Shown: positions 7,089 to 8,947 of the stretch, one piece after another
How the letters are laid out: each line of letters begins with the position of its first letter
Position numbering within the stretch: the first letter of the stretch is position 1
Source: Deltaproteobacteria bacterium RIFCSPLOWO2_02_56_12
Lineage (GTDB): Bacteria; Desulfobacterota; Binatia; UBA9968
Reading direction: 5' to 3'
Length of the DNA stretch: 8,947 bases
NCBI GenBank assembly: GCA_001799045.1
Contig: MGRY01000234.1
Coordinates: 1 to 8,947 of the forward strand
Position numbers and translations under genes: made by a program
Notes under the pieces: model-generated
What the model was told of the DNA's origin: nothing
The model's database searches: none
What the model saw: only the letters and a program-made list of their open reading frames with translations

Positions 7089-7125
7089 CGGCGCCGCGCA
7101 AAAGATTTTTCCCGGAGGATGAGTC

Positions 7126-7560
7126 ATGATAACAGTTAGGCAAATTCTCGACGGCAAGGGGCATGCGACTTGCTCCGTTACACGGGATTCGATGGTGTAT
7201 GATGCCCTGAAACTGATGGCCGACAAGGAGATCGGGGCGCTGCTGGTCCTTGAGGGTGGGAGATTGGTTGGTGTCATCTCGGAACGGGACTATGCCAGGA
7301 AGGTCATCCTTAAAGGGAAGTCTTCCCTAGACACACCCGTCAAGGAGATCATGACCCAAGACTTCGTTTGGGTGCGGCCGGAACAGACCGTCGAAGAATG
7401 CATGGGGCTCGTGACTGAGAAGCGGATCCGCCACCTCCCTGTGCTCGTGGATGACCAGGTCGTCGGCATTATCTCCATCGGCGATCTGGTGAAGGCTGTT
7501 ATCGACGAAAAGGATTTCACGATCAAGCAGCTCGAAAGCTACATCACGGGGAGCCGGTAG
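7126..7560 (+). CDS. Two-CBS-domain protein (Bateman module)
   Basis: This 144-residue protein consists of a CBS pair and little else. GGAGG at 7114-7118 is 7 nt before the ATG. CBS1 covers about residues 8-62 and ends in LVGVISERDYARKV. CBS2 covers about 76-130, starting at EIMTQDFVWVRPEQTVEE and ending in VVGIISIGDLVKAV. Each has the S-x-x-D signature (SERD, SIGD) that holds the ribose of adenine nucleotides such as AMP, ADP or ATP. No enzymatic, transporter or DNA-binding domain is attached, so it must act on a partner protein or as a soluble energy sensor. The next gene begins 34 nt downstream, so it is likely cotranscribed with the second binding protein. Proteins of this size and motif set are common in proteobacteria, mostly without assigned targets. 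Confidence 0.93.
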   Translation: MITVRQILDGKGHATCSVTRDSMVYDALKLMADKEIGALLVLEGGRLVGVISERDYARKVILKGKSSLDTPVKEIMTQDFVWVRPEQTVEECMGLVTEKRIRHLPVLVDDQVVGIISIGDLVKAVIDEKDFTIKQLESYITGSR

Positions 7561-7594
7561 CGGCGCCATAAGAATTACTATTTCGGAGTTCCGG

Positions 7595-8599
7595 TTGCCT
7601 ATGTTGCAAAAACAAATTTGTCTCATGTTTATTCTGCTCGCGTTTGTCCTGGCTCCGGTTGGGGGTTCGGCGGCGGAGAGGCTTGTCGGCATTCATTCTG
7701 CCAGGGTGTTATCTCAGTCCGTGCCCTGGATCGCGCGCGAGGCGGGGCTGTTGCAGAAATATAATCTCGATTTCCAGCTTGTTTTCATAGCCTCTTCTCC
7801 TGCTGTCACAGCCGCGATGCTCGGAGGGGACGCCGAGATCGCACTGACCGGAGGAGAAGGAAATATCCGCGCCTATGTTCAAGGAGCGACGGATTTTGTC
7901 TTTATCGGCGCCGTAAAGAATGTTTTGACGCACAGCATCCTAGCGGGGCCGGACATCAAGAGGCCCGAAGATCTTAAAGGCAAGAAGATCGGGATCAACC
8001 GGATCGGGAGCAACCCCCATTTCTTTGCTGTTCAAGCTCTCAGGCAAAAGGGGTTAGATCCAACCAAGGACGTTCAGTTTATTCAATCGGGTGGATCGCC
8101 GGAGACTCTGGCAGCACTCGTTTCAGGAAGCCTGGACGCCGCTTCCTTGAACCCGCCTGCGGATACACAGGCAATCTCCCAGGGGTTCCATTACGTGATC
8201 TACGGACCCGACCAGCGAGTCCCCTACGTGGCTACGGCCTTTGTAACTCTCAGGCCGGTGGTCGCCAAACGGACCCAGGTTGCGGGACAGTTTATGCGCG
8301 CTATGGCCGAGGCCGCGAAGATTATTCATACGGATAAGGAATTCACCTACAAGGTGTTGGGGAAATATCTCCGTGTGACCGACAGGAAGGTTTTGGACGC
8401 CTCCTACAACACCGAAATCAAGGCGGTGGAATCAAGATTGGAGATCAGGCCTGAAGGAATTCAAGGTATTCTCGATGAGGTTGCAAAGGTTGATCCCCGG
8501 GCCAGAAAGGTAAAGCCCGAAGAGCTTATTGACCGCCGCTTTTTGGAGGAAATGGATAAGAGCGGGTTTTTCGATAGGCTCTGGGAAGGTAAGAGATAG
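7595..8599 (+). CDS. NMT1/THI5-type ABC transporter substrate-binding protein, copy 2
   Basis: This periplasmic binding protein has 334 residues if translation starts at TTG 7595, which is 6 nt after the only ribosome-site candidate (GGAG, 7585-7588). An ATG at 7601 gives 332 residues but with 12 nt spacing, so the start is open. A hydrophobic signal peptide (about residues 8-22) ends near GGSAAE with no lipobox. The mature part aligns without gaps to copy 1 at 1159-2175; my hand count is about 218 identities in 309 positions, near 70%. Conserved blocks include YNLDFQLV, KRPEDLKGKKIG, HTDKEFTYKVLGK and KSGFFD. The least similar stretch is around residues 186-195, which may line the ligand pocket. 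Codon choices differ throughout, so the duplication is old or one copy was acquired separately. No transporter membrane or ATPase subunit lies nearby. Ligand unknown. Confidence 0.92.
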   Translation: MPMLQKQICLMFILLAFVLAPVGGSAAERLVGIHSARVLSQSVPWIAREAGLLQKYNLDFQLVFIASSPAVTAAMLGGDAEIALTGGEGNIRAYVQGATDFVFIGAVKNVLTHSILAGPDIKRPEDLKGKKIGINRIGSNPHFFAVQALRQKGLDPTKDVQFIQSGGSPETLAALVSGSLDAASLNPPADTQAISQGFHYVIYGPDQRVPYVATAFVTLRPVVAKRTQVAGQFMRAMAEAAKIIHTDKEFTYKVLGKYLRVTDRKVLDASYNTEIKAVESRLEIRPEGIQGILDEVAKVDPRARKVKPEELIDRRFLEEMDKSGFFDRLWEGKR

Positions 8600-8615
8600 A
8601 GAAAACGCCCCGCCT

Positions 8616-8633
8616 ATTAGGTACTGTCCTAAT
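8616..8633. repeat. Short inverted repeat between copy 2 and the restriction-type gene
   Basis: ATTAGG (8616-8621) and CCTAAT (8628-8633) are perfect 6-bp inverted arms around the loop TACTGT, starting 16 nt after the binding-protein stop. The downstream sequence is TTAAAAA rather than a T-run, so it is a poor intrinsic terminator on either strand. It could be an operator or a boundary scar. Confidence 0.3.
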
Positions 8634-8718
8634 TTAAAAATGCCGCACGAGCAAAGGCCAGATCCTTACAAAAATTCCCCTTGCCTGCAAAGTCCCGCCT
8701 CGGTTAGACTTAGACTTC

Positions 8719-8947
8719 ATGGCTGAGGTGCCAAAGCAAATAGGAGAGTTGATCGCAAAGTTCGACCAGAACCTCGATGCCTACCACACGCAGTATGGTG
8801 AGACCGAGGTGCGGGTGGAATTTATCAACCCCTTCTTTGAAGCCCTCGGCTGGGATGTCACTAACAAGGCCGCCATTGCAGAAGCCTACAAGGACGTAAT
8901 CCACGAGGCTGCCGTCAAAGTGGGGGGCGCTACCAAGGCGCCGGACT
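8719..8947 (+). CDS. N-terminus of an Eco57I-like restriction-modification protein (cut by window edge)
   Basis: An open frame from the ATG at 8719 runs to the window end, giving 76 codons. The peptide reads ETEVRVEFINPFFEALGWDV (residues 28-47), then AEAYKDVIHE (about 54-63) and VGGATKAPD at the edge. This is the typical start of large single-chain Type IIG/Eco57I-like proteins, in which an N-terminal PD-(D/E)xK nuclease precedes an N6-adenine methyltransferase and specificity domain. The Asp in the final APD would be the first nuclease aspartate, and the matching (D/E)xK lies beyond the window. No ribosome site precedes the ATG; the leader has TTAGAC twice in a row (8704-8715 region). No in-frame ATG was seen between it and the upstream stop at 8635. 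The call rests on N-terminal motif recognition only. Full length and intactness cannot be judged. Confidence 0.8.
   Translation, partial: MAEVPKQIGELIAKFDQNLDAYHTQYGETEVRVEFINPFFEALGWDVTNKAAIAEAYKDVIHEAAVKVGGATKAPD

Noticed and set aside
8616..8640. Insertion-sequence end beside the restriction-type gene
   Set aside because: There is a short inverted repeat but no transposase, matching distal end or target duplication in the window.

Overview
The window carries eight genes that I can support: six complete or nearly certain ones on the plus strand, one on the minus strand cut by the left edge, and one on the plus strand cut by the right edge. The content suggests a free-living, GC-moderate, Gram-negative-type bacterium: both substrate-binding proteins have cleavable signal peptides without a lipobox, and most starts have GGAGG-type ribosome sites. 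Solitary NMT1/THI5-type binding proteins next to amidohydrolases and TPP enzymes are often seen in soil and sediment lineages such as Rokubacteria, Tectomicrobia, NC10 or Desulfobacterota. This taxonomic guess rests on gene style, not on any marker gene.

Layout. Positions 1-949 (minus) hold most of an ornithine cyclodeaminase/mu-crystallin family protein, transcribed divergently from the rest. A 209-bp intergenic region follows, with a good sigma70-like promoter for the minus-strand gene and a near-palindrome. From 1159 to 6846 lie five closely spaced plus-strand genes: a periplasmic NMT1-type binding protein, an amidohydrolase_2 family metal enzyme, a TPP-dependent enzyme of the acetolactate synthase/benzoylformate decarboxylase fold, an FAD oxidoreductase of the geranylgeranyl-reductase type, and a stand-alone cyclic-nucleotide-binding domain. 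After a 279-bp gap containing a near-consensus TTGACA-N17-GATAAT promoter come a two-CBS-domain protein and a second NMT1-type binding protein, about 70% identical to the first. The right edge enters a gene whose N-terminus matches Eco57I-like restriction-modification proteins.

How the genes may work together (inference). The two binding proteins could deliver a small organic substrate, or sense it, and the amidohydrolase and TPP enzyme could then hydrolyse or decarboxylate it. The cyclodeaminase-family protein could add an imine-reducing or deaminating step. No permease or ATPase is encoded here, so import would need partners from elsewhere. The FAD enzyme, CNB protein and CBS protein look like a redox enzyme beside two small nucleotide-sensing proteins, and may be a separate functional unit. 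Other points of interest are an inverted pair of 7-bp-period repeat arrays between the amidohydrolase and TPP genes, and a conserved cysteine pair in the FAD protein. No tRNA, rRNA, CRISPR array or recognisable transposase was seen.
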